A DNA stretch of 64,000 nt from Rhynchopus sp. YZ270_cl-10 (Eukaryota > Euglenozoa > Diplonemea > Diplonemida > Diplonemidae): the NCBI GenBank assembly GCA_964035575.1, contig OZ037899.1, positions 930,001 to 994,000 of the forward strand. The letters are read 5' to 3'. The first letter of the stretch is position 1. Each line of letters opens with the position of its first letter. Shown one piece after another: positions 10,621-19,940 of this stretch. The notes under the pieces were generated by a model. That model made no database searches, was not told the DNA's origin, and saw only the letters and a list, made by a program, of their open reading frames with translations. The position numbers were made by a program, and so were the translations under genes.

Positions 10621-10928
10621 AAAAAAAAACCAGTAAAATGGGTCGGAGAGCCAGCTCTTACAAATAATAAAAAAGGTGGGGTAAGTGGGGGGGCGATGGT
10701 GGTAATGGGGCATTTCCACAATGCTCTCTCTCTCTCTCCTCATAGTCAGAAGACTCTCTTTGCTTCTGGACAGATAACAACAACAAAAAAAAGCGCCACA
10801 GCACAGCCCCCCCTTTTGTTTGCTTCTCGCTGACGTATTTGTAGTGTTTTTTGCTATTGTCATATGATGATCCACACCACACCATTGCAGACACCTCGTC
10901 CACCTTACACTTTACACTTTCTCACACA

Positions 10929-11705
10929 ATGCCGCTTTTGCAGAAGGGCCTCGTGCTGGCGTCCCTTGTGGCCCTCTCCCAAGCAGCCGACGAAGCTAAG
11001 GTGACCGTGACACAGGCAAAGGCAGATCTTAATGCGAACGCAGTCTCTGCGTCCCTCCCAATCCACCTCGAGTTCCTGTCCTCAGCAGGCAACCCTGCTT
11101 GGCCAGACATCAGCGCACCGACAGTGGTGCCCGGTGCACGTCTGCAGGACCCACCAGCACACCTGCGCCTGCTCCCAACAACGCTGTCGAACTGGGACCT
11201 TGCTGCAGGGACGGAGGTGACGTACTCATGCCCGAACGAGCCTTCCCTGATTGATGTGTGCGACGCATGGGTGTTCTTCTACGCATGCCCGCAGAGCTGT
11301 GTGCGCACGTACCAGGGTGGCCTCCCAGGACTGCTTGCAGTGACCCCAGGATGGGAGAGGACGCAGTGCGCACCACGCTTCACAACCGGCGCACCCGGCA
11401 CCTCGTTCGTGCACCCGATGGGAAGCTTCAGGAAGCAGCTTGCACCAGGAACATCAACGACGTTCACGCTGCCTGCCAACGCAGAGTTTGTTGCCTTTGG
11501 CATTGACAAGGACGGTGTGGACTGCACGCAGCACCTCACTGTTGGTGCATGCCCTGTTGCGGGAGGACGCTGCACCTGGGACGGGTCCTCGTGCAAGAAC
11601 AACAACTGCCAGGGCAGGTACGGACCACCACCACCGTGCACTGAGTGCCCGTGGGAGGGCCTTGTGTCGCGCCCTCCGTCTGACGGTCCCTTCACCGCCA
11701 AGTAA
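10929..11705 (+). CDS. Secreted cysteine-rich protein of unknown function
   Basis: Single exon, 258 residues. The N-terminus MPLLQKGLVLASLVALSQAA is a typical cleavable signal peptide. The mature part has 12 cysteines by my count (for example SCPNEPSLIDVCDAW, FFYACPQSC, GRCTWDGSSC, PPPPCTECPW), suggesting six disulfides and an extracellular or vacuolar location. No transmembrane segment follows. The start is the first in-frame ATG, in ACACAATG context. A central stretch (GTSTTFTLPANAEFVAFGID) looks like beta-sandwich sequence. I recognise no family. It is probably exported or surface-associated. Confidence 0.8.
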   Translation: MPLLQKGLVLASLVALSQAADEAKVTVTQAKADLNANAVSASLPIHLEFLSSAGNPAWPDISAPTVVPGARLQDPPAHLRLLPTTLSNWDLAAGTEVTYSCPNEPSLIDVCDAWVFFYACPQSCVRTYQGGLPGLLAVTPGWERTQCAPRFTTGAPGTSFVHPMGSFRKQLAPGTSTTFTLPANAEFVAFGIDKDGVDCTQHLTVGACPVAGGRCTWDGSSCKNNNCQGRYGPPPPCTECPWEGLVSRPPSDGPFTAK

Positions 11706-12331
11706 GCTGTCTATCCTGATGCACGCCTCCAGTGTGTCTGTGAACGCAATAGAAAAGCTAACCCAAACATATTCCTGCTGCACACACCTGCCCGGTCTGC
11801 CTACGGTAATGTAGAGTAGACGAAACGGCCAGGGTGTGTCCTTTTCCATATGTGACCCTTAACCACACCTGCAATACGGCGTGTCCGTTGCATCGTCGCT
11901 GTTTTTATGACCTACACCCTTTCTCTCTCTTCCCTTTTGTGTTTCCCATTCTTGAGTTCTTTTGCTGTAATGTGTTCCTCTTGTGTGCACATGGCAAAGA
12001 GCACTTCTTTCTTTGCTGTATTCTTTTCTGAAAGCCCTATTAAGCGTGTACGTACACGAGATTTAACAAGCGGATTGACAGCAAAAACAGAATTTCCCCC
12101 AAATATTTCCTCTTTTCCACCCCCTCCAGGACCCCCCCAAGTTGACTCCCAAAGCTCGGAAAACCCAATACTTTGTGATTGGGCATGCCGAATAAGAGCG
12201 GCGCCCCTCTTATTAAGCTCCCCCCCTTCAGTAAAGAGAAATTGGCTTTCTTTTACTCCCGTCACCTCTCCTAGATTTACACAAATATTTTCTTACACGT
12301 TTTTTCTCCCCATAAAGACCCCCCACGTCTT
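11706..12331. other. Spacer, no feature seen
   Basis: 626 bp between the secreted-protein and RIIa genes. CT-rich, with no repeat family member or open frame that I can support. Confidence 0.55.
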
Positions 12332-13354
12332 ATGCCCCCTGCAGCAGCACTTCCTGCGTCGTCTCCGAGCACACCCAAACCCCCTCCGCCACTCCCTGAT
12401 GCGCTGACCACGCTTCTGCAAGAATACACCAAAGCAGTGCTTCGGGAATGCGCGACGACAGATGTGTCTGGGGTCCCCATCTCTGGGGACCCTGAGGTGT
12501 GGGGGAAGCGAGCGTTGTGTGAGTTTAGTGCGGCGTACTTTACACGGCAAGGGGAGAGGGCACGTGGTGTGGCGGAGGTCGCGTTGCGGGACCGTTCTAT
12601 TGTTGCAGAGTTGGTCGCATCGTTGCGCATTGCAGAGACTGCGGCAGAGGCAGAACTGTCACCAGAAGAGGCTGCGCAAAATGGGTACCCCCATCTCCCC
12701 CTCTCCTGTGTTCTTGAGGAAGCGGAGTCCTGCGGCATCCCGGATGCTACCTTAAACCAGGTGGTGCAGCTGACCTTCCGTGCCTCCGGGCAGGATGAAC
12801 ACCACGAAGACATAACGGGAAGCACCCCGATCAACGCCATCCACGTCTGCGCACTGTGCGCCTCGCTGCATCCTACGTCGCAGCAAAAAGGGTTGCGTGG
12901 GGTGGTGGAAAGCTGTTTGGAGCTGTTTAAACATTCAAGCACCTTGGCGACCGCCTTTGAGTGTTTCATTGCATTGGACCCGGTGCATCGGGGGGAGTTC
13001 AGCGCACTGCGTGACGTCCTTTTGGAGAACCCTGGGGTGTATGGCTCAATGGCGATGCTCTCTGGGGTGTATCCAGGGCTTCACACCTTTGGGACTGCAG
13101 AGGGGAGGCGGGCTGCAGCGCTGAGGGAGAATGAGGGTGAGATGAACAGCCGGCCTGCATCGCGAGGTGCGGGCAAGATGCATCCCACCCTCACCTCACG
13201 TCCCGGCACAGCGGTTGTCTCGTACACGAAAGATGGGGAGTTGGAAGAGACAGACGCAAATGGGACACACAACACACCATGTGTACCAGATATCCTCAAC
13301 CTCGCAGGTTACGATGAAGCAGAAGCAGCATTAGAAGAAGGAGACTGGGAATGA
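12332..13354 (+). CDS. RIIa-domain (ropporin/RSP11-like) protein
   Basis: Single exon, 340 residues. After a Pro/Ala-rich leader, residues about 22-75 form an RIIa dimerisation/docking domain of the ropporin type (LLQEYTKAVLRE, then CEFSAAYFTRQ). Such domains dock on A-kinase-anchoring helices; ropporin-like proteins belong to radial spokes and sperm fibrous sheaths, so a flagellar role is likely. The middle (about 90-245) is helical, like the downstream half of ropporins; the C-terminal 90 residues look disordered. Unusually, about 17 residues (around VSGVPISGDPEVWG) separate the two RIIa helices, where most members have only a few. The first ATG of the frame is used; an upstream exon cannot be excluded. 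RIIa is a fairly firm call; ropporin/RSP11 orthology is not. Confidence 0.75.
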   Translation: MPPAAALPASSPSTPKPPPPLPDALTTLLQEYTKAVLRECATTDVSGVPISGDPEVWGKRALCEFSAAYFTRQGERARGVAEVALRDRSIVAELVASLRIAETAAEAELSPEEAAQNGYPHLPLSCVLEEAESCGIPDATLNQVVQLTFRASGQDEHHEDITGSTPINAIHVCALCASLHPTSQQKGLRGVVESCLELFKHSSTLATAFECFIALDPVHRGEFSALRDVLLENPGVYGSMAMLSGVYPGLHTFGTAEGRRAAALRENEGEMNSRPASRGAGKMHPTLTSRPGTAVVSYTKDGELEETDANGTHNTPCVPDILNLAGYDEAEAALEEGDWE

Positions 13355-14027
13355 TCTTTTTTTTGTATTTTTTGGACAAAAAAAAAAAAACGAGTGAGTG
13401 AAGTGGCTTTTGGGTCACTCTTTATAACCTTACTTTTATGTGAACGTCCTTTGTGCTTTTCTCTTTGAAATTGGAAAGTATATGAAATTAGTTCTGTTCG
13501 TTTAACTGCCAAATGCTTTTTGTTGTGCCTTACCCTGCTCGCCCGCCTTTCTCCCCCATATCCCCCGCTAACTGAAACGGAAAAAAGAGTAACCTTTTTA
13601 ACACCACGGTATTCCTCTAAATTTACAGTATACATACACGATACAAGCCTCTCCATATGGGGTATGTTCAAATCCATATTGAGGTTCACATCCAGACTTC
13701 GTGTCTCCAATCGGGTCTTTTTCGAGTCTAAATAGACTGGCGGGTGTGACACTTCGAGGAATCTTGTTGTTCCTTACCTCATACAACAATATAAGGGGCT
13801 ACATTCTGCGCAAGAATTACCCTCAGGCATCCAACACAACACAGCACAACATGCAATGTTTCGCTCTGAAGGAAGTGCCCCCACATTCGCTTTCAAAACA
13901 ACACAGCACAACCCTCTTTTAAGGGCTATGTTGTGCGAAAGAATTACCTTCACACGGTATCACATCACAACACAACAACACCGCACTCCCTAAAGGAAGG
14001 CACCACGCCACACACAAAACACACACT
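13355..14027. other. Spacer with a local direct duplication
   Basis: No gene seen. The part next to the cyclophilin gene (13795-14012) contains a diverged tandem duplication. The rest is AT-rich with short open frames not supported by composition. Confidence 0.55.
13795..14012 (+). repeat. Diverged tandem duplication upstream of the cyclophilin gene
   Basis: Two units about 125 bp apart share GGGCTA..TGCG..AAGAATTACC, then CA-rich sequence (ACACAACACAGCACAAC) and a GGAAG.GCC end. They lie directly 5' of the start at 14028 and may be part of the promoter or leader. Confidence 0.55.
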
Positions 14028-15087
14028 ATGTCTGAGGGCAAAGAGCTGACGCCCCTGGAGGCGAGGATAAAGACACCACCACCACTGCCAGCAGCGTACT
14101 CACGGTCACGCAACGCGATTGTCGCGTTTAAGTTCGCTAAGGTCGGCGAAGACGGAGGTATGCAAACCACAACCTTTCCCCACCTTTTCCTTCTTCCCAC
14201 TCACGCACCCTTTGCATGAATTCGACCGAGCTGCGTTATAGGCCGTTTCAACTACTTTCTTTTTACACTCCTTTTACCCCCTCAACCGTCACCCCCATCC
14301 TCTTTCAGTCATCGGCCGTATTGTTCTCGAGCTCTTTAATCAGAACACACCGCTGTCTGCTGAGAATATTCGCGCACTGTGCTCGGGTGCTGGTACAGGC
14401 AACACCGGACGTGCCCTGCAATACGAGGGCACCACCGTCGGGGATGTGCACCATGGCGCGTCACTCCGCTTTGGTGACGTCACCTACGGAGATGCGGAGG
14501 GCGATACTGTGTACGGCGAGTACTACGAGGAGACGCCTGTGGAGCACTACCGGCACTCTGCCCCGGGGCTGGTCACGGTGCCCTGCTGTGCACTCCGGCA
14601 GGTGGCGAAGGGGGCCACCCAGGGGAGGATGTTCTACTTCAGCTCGCAGCTGGTCTTGACGTTGAATGAGGCCCCGGAGATGGATGCGAGCAGTCTGGTG
14701 GTGGGGCGGATCATTGAGGGGCTGGACACTGCGCAGGCGATAGCGGCGATGCCGTGTGGCACAGCAGGGCATTTGTTGACACCGGTGAGTGTAGTGGAGG
14801 CGCGGGAGTTGAGCATGCTGGGGCGGCCGTCGGCAGACCAGACAGCAAAGGAAAAGGAGTTGCGAAAGGCTGATGCCGAGAGGCGTGCAGGGCTTGCCGC
14901 AGAGCGCGCAGAGGTGGAGAAGGACCGGGCAGCGCTGGCCGCCCTCCGCAAGAGAAAGCGTGCCTCCGCCAGCATCGTCTCCTTCACAGGCGCTGCGCTC
15001 GACAGCGACGGCAGCAGCTCCGAAAGCAGCTCAGAGGAAGAAAAGAAAAAACGGGCACGGCAAAAGACACGGCGGAAGTTCTTTTGA
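14028..15087 (+). CDS. Divergent, probably inactive cyclophilin-type protein
   Basis: Exons 14028-14157 and 14309-15087 give 302 residues; the intron starts GTATGC and the join keeps frame. The cyclophilin fold is traceable: GRIVLELFNQNTPLSAENIR, ALCSGAGTGNTGRALQYEG, YGEYYEE, then SSLVVGRIIEGLDTAQAI. The catalytic block is altered: the usual FHR[IV]I that carries the catalytic Arg is replaced by a TTVGDVHHG segment, and the GSQFFI block by RMFYFS. Proline-isomerase activity is therefore unlikely. The last 90 residues are charged coiled coil followed by Ser/Glu and Lys/Arg-rich sequence, like the tails of nuclear or spliceosomal cyclophilins. A role as a binding scaffold is an inference. The ATG at 14028 opens the conserved frame, in ACACTATG context. 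Confidence 0.78.
14222..14262 (+). repeat. Short repeat D copy in the cyclophilin intron
   Basis: TTCGACCGAGCTGCGTTATA then GGCCGTTTCAACTACTTTCT, resembling 34800-34848 and 18339-18381. It sits in the 151-bp intron 14158-14308, about 45 bp before the 3' splice site. Confidence 0.5.
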
Positions 15088-15485
15088 GTATTTTAAAACG
15101 AGGGGGTTTTTTGACTGTGGGTAGTTCCTCTGTCCTCTGTGGTGGTGCGATAAAAAAAGGGGGTACACTACCAAAAAATGAGCGCTTTTTGGCGCCTTTT
15201 TGTCTGACCATTTATATATAAAATAATGCCTTTTTTTTGGATCTCTCTCTAGGACTCACCCCCTCTTCTTCACAGAATCACCAATCCACCCGATTTAAAC
15301 GGAAACCCACATCTTCACTGAACAACATTCCCCGCCCCCTTCACTTCAAAACTCCACACTACACCGACAATATTCCACACATCTCACACTTTACACTGAT
15401 ACCTTATAACCATTTTTAAAAAACAGAAAACGAAGACACTCTCTGTCTGTACACAAAAAAACACTGCGCAACAACAGCGCACACG
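15088..15485. other. Spacer, no feature seen
   Basis: About 400 bp. A 3' T/A-rich part is followed by a CA-rich leader (many ACAC and CCAC words) leading to the MORN gene. A TATATATAAAATAATG stretch near 15212 could be a promoter element, but this is weak. Confidence 0.4.
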
Positions 15486-17111
15486 ATGACTGCGACTGCG
15501 ACACCCACCTCTGTGCCTATCCCCGCTGCGCCTGCGACCATCCTATGGAAGGAGTACTCCTTTCCCTCGGGCACGACGTACCGTGGCGGCTTCCTCGAGA
15601 CCAAGAAGGAAGGGCGTGGGTTCTGGAAGCACCCCGAAGGTGACACTTACGAAGGCGAATATTCAAACAACCGACAGCACGGATGGGGGGTCTACGACTT
15701 CCCCGACACCGGGAAGAAGTACGTCGGGCAGTGGGTAGAGGGCATGATGCATGGGGAAGGGACGTACAGCTTTTCAAAGGACGGTACAGAGTACTTTGTT
15801 GGGACGTACGCTGCGGATAAGAAGCACGGCAAGGGTTTGTACCGGTACCGCCTGGATGGTCGTGTGACAGAGCAGGAGTGGAACAATGGCGAGCTTATTT
15901 CTGAAAACGAGGCCTCCCCGGTTACCCAGGTGCGTTATCACGCAAAGAAGATTTCGCTTGAACGGCAGGTGGACGACGTCTGCAGGAACCTGACGCAGCA
16001 CCCGACTGCGGATCGTATTGAGCTTGAGTTCCAGAAGCGCATTGAGGTGAAGGACTACACCTTCCCCTCTGGGGCGAAGTACAACGGCGCCTTCCTCGGG
16101 ACCAAGAAGCACGGCTACGGGGTCTGGGAGCACCCCTCAGGCGACTCTTACGAAGGCACCTTCCGATACAATAAACACGAAGGCTGGGGCATGTACCGGA
16201 TAGGAAAGTCCGGGAAGCACTACATGGGTGCCTGGCGCAACGGGAAAATGGACGGCTGGGGGGTCTACTCCTTCAACGAGGCGCGTACGGAGTACTTCGT
16301 AGGGACGTACCTGGGGGATGCGAAGGATGGGGTCGGTGTGTACGTCTTTGCCAGCGGCAATGTGAAGGTATGACCTTTATTGAGGCTTAGGGCTCAGCGT
16401 TACCATTTTTTTTGTTCGCTTTTGTACCCAAAACCGAGTCTTTCTCAATCAACTGAATCAGGGGATTATCGTGCGGTTCGCATTTAGTTGACATCAACTA
16501 AATCTTTTTTTGGGAGGGGGAAAAAAAAAAAAAGAGGGGATTTTTGGGCACTTTTGGGGACCCCTCGCCCGACCCCCAGATGACTGGAATGATGGAACCA
16601 TAAAATTTTTCTGCTCGCTGCGTACCGTACCCCTTATTTTTTTTGCCTGCGGCGCCATTTTCCTTTTTTGCTCCGCAAAAAAGGGTTTGTTGAGTGACTG
16701 TGTGGTGTAAACCAGCATTTTTACACCGTACCCTATTTTTTTTTTCGCCTGCGGCGCCATTTATTTTTTTTCATACGGCTAAAGAATCGCAGGGTGACGT
16801 TCGCGAAGTTTGACGAATACAAGCGCGTGCGAAAAGTAGTTATGCAGTGGAGAAAGGAATGGAAACCACCAACCCTGAACAGTACTTGACCTGCCTTTCC
16901 CGGGGTAAAATTTTTTTTTATCAACTAAATCTGAGAAAATTGCGAATTTGACGATAATGGGCTGAACTGAATTTATCAAAAAATAAAAAAAACCACACAG
17001 TTCCAGAAGTGGGAGAATGGCACCCTTCTTGACGAAGTGGAGGCACCGCAGAACGTAGCCGACGAGTTCGAAGAAGTGAAGCAACTCATAGTTACGTACA
17101 TCTCCAAGTAG
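15486..17111 (+). CDS. MORN-repeat protein (2 exons, internally duplicated)
   Basis: Exons 15486-16367 and 17001-17111, 330 residues. It consists of two homologous blocks of about four or five MORN motifs each, residues about 20-140 and 188-325 (YEGEYSNNRQHGWGVY, YEGTFRYNKHEGWGMY, YFVGTY in both), joined by a helical linker. MORN arrays form extended beta-hairpin scaffolds that often bind membranes or cytoskeletal and flagellar partners. The blocks align through to their ends: TEQEWNNGELISE in block 1 matches FQKWENGTLLDE in block 2. The single intron falls only in block 2, just before FQKW. The start is the first ATG, in CACGATG context. It has no catalytic domain, so it is a scaffold rather than a PIP kinase. 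Confidence 0.9.
16440..16980. mobile_element. Insertion-rich core of the MORN intron
   Basis: The intron body 16506-16780 matches the reverse complement of 32365-32640, part of the outer hAT-like element (shared GCCTGCGGCGCCATTT, twice, and the CCAGATGACTGG region). A 13-bp direct repeat, ATCAACTAAATCT, flanks 16506-16919 and may be a target duplication. The sequences just outside (around 16460-16490 and 16935-16965) are imperfect inverted repeats sharing ATTATCGT and TTCGCA. Confidence 0.6.
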
Positions 17112-17122
17112 TCCTGGGGCGG

Positions 17123-17309
17123 GGCTGATGGCTGATGGCTGATGGCTGATGGCTGATGGCTGATGGCTGATGGCTGATGGCTGATGGCTGATGGCTGATG
17201 GCTGATGGCTGATGGCTGATGGCTGATGGCTGATGGCTGATGGCTGATGGCTGATGGCTGATGGCTGATGGCTGATGGCTGATGGCTGATGGCTGATGGC
17301 TGATGGCTG
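17123..17309. repeat. (GGCTGAT)n tandem repeat, about 27 copies
   Basis: 187 bp of perfect 7-bp units starting 12 bp after the MORN stop codon. Because 7 is not a multiple of 3, it stays open in several frames, which explains the Ser-His-Gln-Pro repeat frames on the opposite strand. Confidence 0.97.
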
Positions 17310-17782
17310 CGGCACACCTGACCCCTTCCCTTCCCTCTCCTCTCCTCTCCTCTCATATTCGTTATGATACCTTAGAATTTTTATGCTTTTTTCCCCCGAG
17401 TTTTCCCCAGTTGTTTGCAGGGTGGGTGGGGAGGGAGGGTGGGAGGGATCTTAGAGTCGTGACACGAGCATTGGCCGTACAATAGAAATGATACCAAAAA
17501 ACAAAAAAGGTTTGTAAAAAGTATCCTCACCCCTCTTCGGGTGAGGTCAGAACCCACCTCGGGTAAGTGTGTCGCGAAAAAGAACAAAAAAAGCCAACGT
17601 TAAACCCCGACAAGACATTCTGAAAAAAAGTAAAAAAAGAAAAAAATCTTCCACTTTGTTTTGGGTCTGCGTCTGCAGAGGCGTTTACCATCTGTTCTGT
17701 CTAAAGCTGTATTTTCTTTTTATCTTTGAGGACTAAGCGTGAGAGGCTATTGGGTTCATCTCGTAACCCCCTTTTTTTCAAG

Positions 17783-17830
17783 GTGACGAAGCACAGAGAG
17801 GCTTAGGGTCATCTTATAAGCTTTTCTTTG
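17783..17830 (+). repeat. Dispersed repeat B
   Basis: GGTGACGAAGCACAGAGAGG then CTTAGGGTCATCTTATAAGC and TTTTCTTTGCCAG. Copies occur at 19886-19940, 34195-34240 and 38854-38893, with weaker ones near 5608, 40838 and 62165. Confidence 0.8.
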
Positions 17831-17832
17831 CC

Positions 17833-17945
17833 AGATGTAAACCGCGAAGTGGATGGAGGACTGCATGGTTGGGTGTCCACCCCCCGGTACAGCCATGTAC
17901 CAAGGTACACTGTTCACGAGAGGGCTTTGTATTTCAAGTCAACTT
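17833..17945 (+). repeat. Dispersed repeat A, full copy
   Basis: AGATGTAAACCGCGAAGTGG start, GGTTGGGTGTCCACC, CCAAGGTACACTGTTCACGA, GAGGGCTTTGTATTTCAAGT end. Directly abuts repeat B. Near-identical copy at 34064-34165. Confidence 0.85.
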
Positions 17946-18338
17946 TTCCCCCTATTCTCTATTCTTTATTCACTATTAGGGGGGCCTTACTCAATCAATT
18001 TTTCACCCCCTTTTGATTGCCGGTCTGCCCAGCGAGGCAGAAGAGAAGGCAACATCACTCACTGTCTAGCTCAGTTACAAAGTAAACACCGCCACCCCTG
18101 CCCCCTGGCCTCAGTATCCACCCTCGCTTTGTTGTATTTCTGTGTTGTGGAATTTTTTTTTGTACGGTTTCCCTGGGCTCGTTGTGACAAAAAAAATGGG
18201 GGGGATGGGATGGGAGGGAGGGAAGGGAAGCTATAGGCTTGCATTATATTGATGTTGGAGAGTCACATCAAAAAAAAAAAGGAGACATTTCCCCCCTCGT
18301 TTTCCCTCTTTTTCTAACGTATTTTCTTTTTTTCATAT

Positions 18339-18381
18339 GTCACTCGACTGAGCCGCGTTTTAGTACATCATTAACTACTCT
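18339..18381 (+). repeat. Short repeat D copy
   Basis: TCACTCGACTGAGCCGCGTT then TTAGTACATCATTAACTACT; related to 14222-14262 and 34800-34848. Confidence 0.45.
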
Positions 18382-18562
18382 TTTGTCAATCGACCATCAC
18401 ATTTTCGCACATTGGCAATACGGCTTCCAACCCAAACCCATTTCCGACACTGTCTGTACATACGATAACGACTTTTCTGGTGCCCTTAACCTTAACCCTT
18501 AACCCCCTCTTTGTTTCCTTACAACAATCTTTCAGAGAGACGTACACAACTACACAAACACG

Positions 18563-19447
18563 ATGCAGTCCCGTTTGGAACGCAAGCTTGAGGGGCTGCG
18601 TTATCCCTACGGGTGGCGGGACGAGGATATGGACGTGGCACGCACAAAGCAGCTTTTGCTGTGGTTAGAGGATACTAAGATCATGTGGTGGGCGGTGCCG
18701 GAGCGTGCACCGCTCCGTGATACAACAGACGAGGCTGCGTGGATGGAGGTCCTGCTGCGTTATGCTCGCGACATGGGGTACACGAAGGCGACACAGTTCA
18801 CTGTCGGGCAGCCTCTGCACACCAACCACGAGGTGCGTGCGCTGCTAGACTGGGTTGTTGGGAAGGCGGTCCGGCTGCACTATGCGGACGGCGAAAACGC
18901 GGCGAAATACCATCAAACACACGAAAAATATCAGTCGTTGGGGATGTCTGTTGTGACCAAGATTAACAACGCCGACGAAGTCTTGGACATTGAGGCCGAG
19001 ATGCAGTACGACGTCAGCGACGAGGACGGCATGCAGGTTATTTTGGACACAATTTTGGCGATGCTGAAGCTGCCTCCTTGCGTCGACCTGGAGGCGTCGC
19101 TCCTACTGGTGTCCAGGACCATCTCCGACATACGTTGCCACGAGCTAACAGCGCAGGCTGCCAAAGCCAAAGGAAGGGCGCCACCTACAGTAGCCTCCCC
19201 CGAAGACCTGATAGGCGCGCTGCACAGCGAAGGGCTCGACAAGCACGACGCGGCCCTCGAGAAGGCCGTACGCCTCCTGCGCCTCCTCTTCATCATCGAC
19301 CTGTCGGAGCTGCAGAGACGCATATCGGAAATATTCTGCGAGCTGCAGTCTGTGACGCACAACATCAAAGAGGACATCCGGTATGTGCTATATTTTTGAA
19401 GAAAAAAACCTAACTTATTACACAGCGCCGGTGTGGTCGGACGATGA
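18563..19447 (+). CDS. RTRAF: RTRAF (C14orf166/hCLE/CGI-99) homologue
   Basis: RNA transcription, translation and transport factor homologue. In animals this protein is part of the tRNA-ligase complex and RNA-transport granules and associates with RNA polymerase II. Exons 18563-19380 and 19426-19447 give 279 residues. Matches to the human protein that I recall: LLLWLEDTKI, LLDWVVGKAVRLHYADGENA, ALEKAVRLLRLLFI, LSELQRRI. A 45-bp intron (GTATGT...ACACAG) leads to a 22-nt last exon that ends AGVVGR, matching the conserved LGKVGR end of the family. Reading through the intron instead would add only YVLYF and lose that ending. Length is slightly above the usual 244 because of small loops around residues 85 and 130. 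Start context CACGATG. Confidence 0.9.
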
Positions 19448-19885
19448 CGATGAGATGTGCACCAAGGGGTTTGAAGATTCAATTTCAGGGGGGACAGGGG
19501 TTGGAGGGAGAAGGGGTTACAAAACAATTTTTTGGGGCATATTTTTCCCTTGGGAAGCAACAACAAAAAACAACGAATTGCTAAGAAAAAACGGGGTGTA
19601 CTGTAAAAAAAAACCCACGCCCGATTTTCAAAACCACCGTAGCATCCTGCTTTGATGCGGGTGGTACTGATGAGTCTGATGCGACACGACAATTTGTCTG
19701 TGTATTCTGTGTTCCTTCCGCACTCCTCCTCCCCCTCCTCCAGAGGGACGACAACGAGCTGGATTCCAACACGCGGGGCCCGCCTCTACAGCCATTCGAG
19801 CAAATGGTTATCGAGCCTCCCTATGCCCACATCACACCCCGTTTTCTTCTTTCTCTTTTCGATAGCAATTGCTTGTTTTTTTTAA

Positions 19886-19940
19886 AGGTGACTAAGCACG
19901 AGAGGCTTAGGGTCATCTTATAAACTTTTCTTTTCTTTTC
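19886..19940 (+). repeat. Dispersed repeat B
   Basis: GGTGACTAAGCACGAGAGGC then TTAGGGTCATCTTATAAAC and a TTTTC run. Confidence 0.8.

Larger units (their letters stand above)
9485..10928. other. Spacer with an inverted R1 copy and inverted-repeat segment
   Basis: No gene seen over 1.44 kb. It contains many A/T homopolymers, R1 copy 2 (9884-10012, inverted) and a 10487-10620 segment bounded by an inverted repeat. CT-repeat (TCTCTCTCTC) occurs near 10725. Confidence 0.6.
17112..18562. other. Spacer between MORN and RTRAF genes
   Basis: No gene seen. It holds the 7-bp tandem array (17123-17309), repeat B (17783-17830) directly followed by repeat A (17833-17945), a repeat D copy (18339-18381) and a short CCTTAACCCTTAACCC stretch near 18487. 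Confidence 0.6.

Noticed and set aside
16779-17356. Minus-strand frames with Ser-His-Gln-Pro-Ser-Ala-Ile repeats
   Set aside because: Translation of the GGCTGAT microsatellite; a 7-bp unit is open in several frames by chance.
18480-18515. Telomere-like CCTTAACCCTTAACCC
   Set aside because: Only two or three imperfect units in the middle of a gene-bearing region; too short to mean an internal telomere.
19652-19885. Possible further RTRAF exon after the CTCCAG near 19742
   Set aside because: The acceptor is good, but neither frame resembles the family and one runs into repeat B. The 22-nt exon at 19426-19447 gives the conserved C-terminal VGR end.
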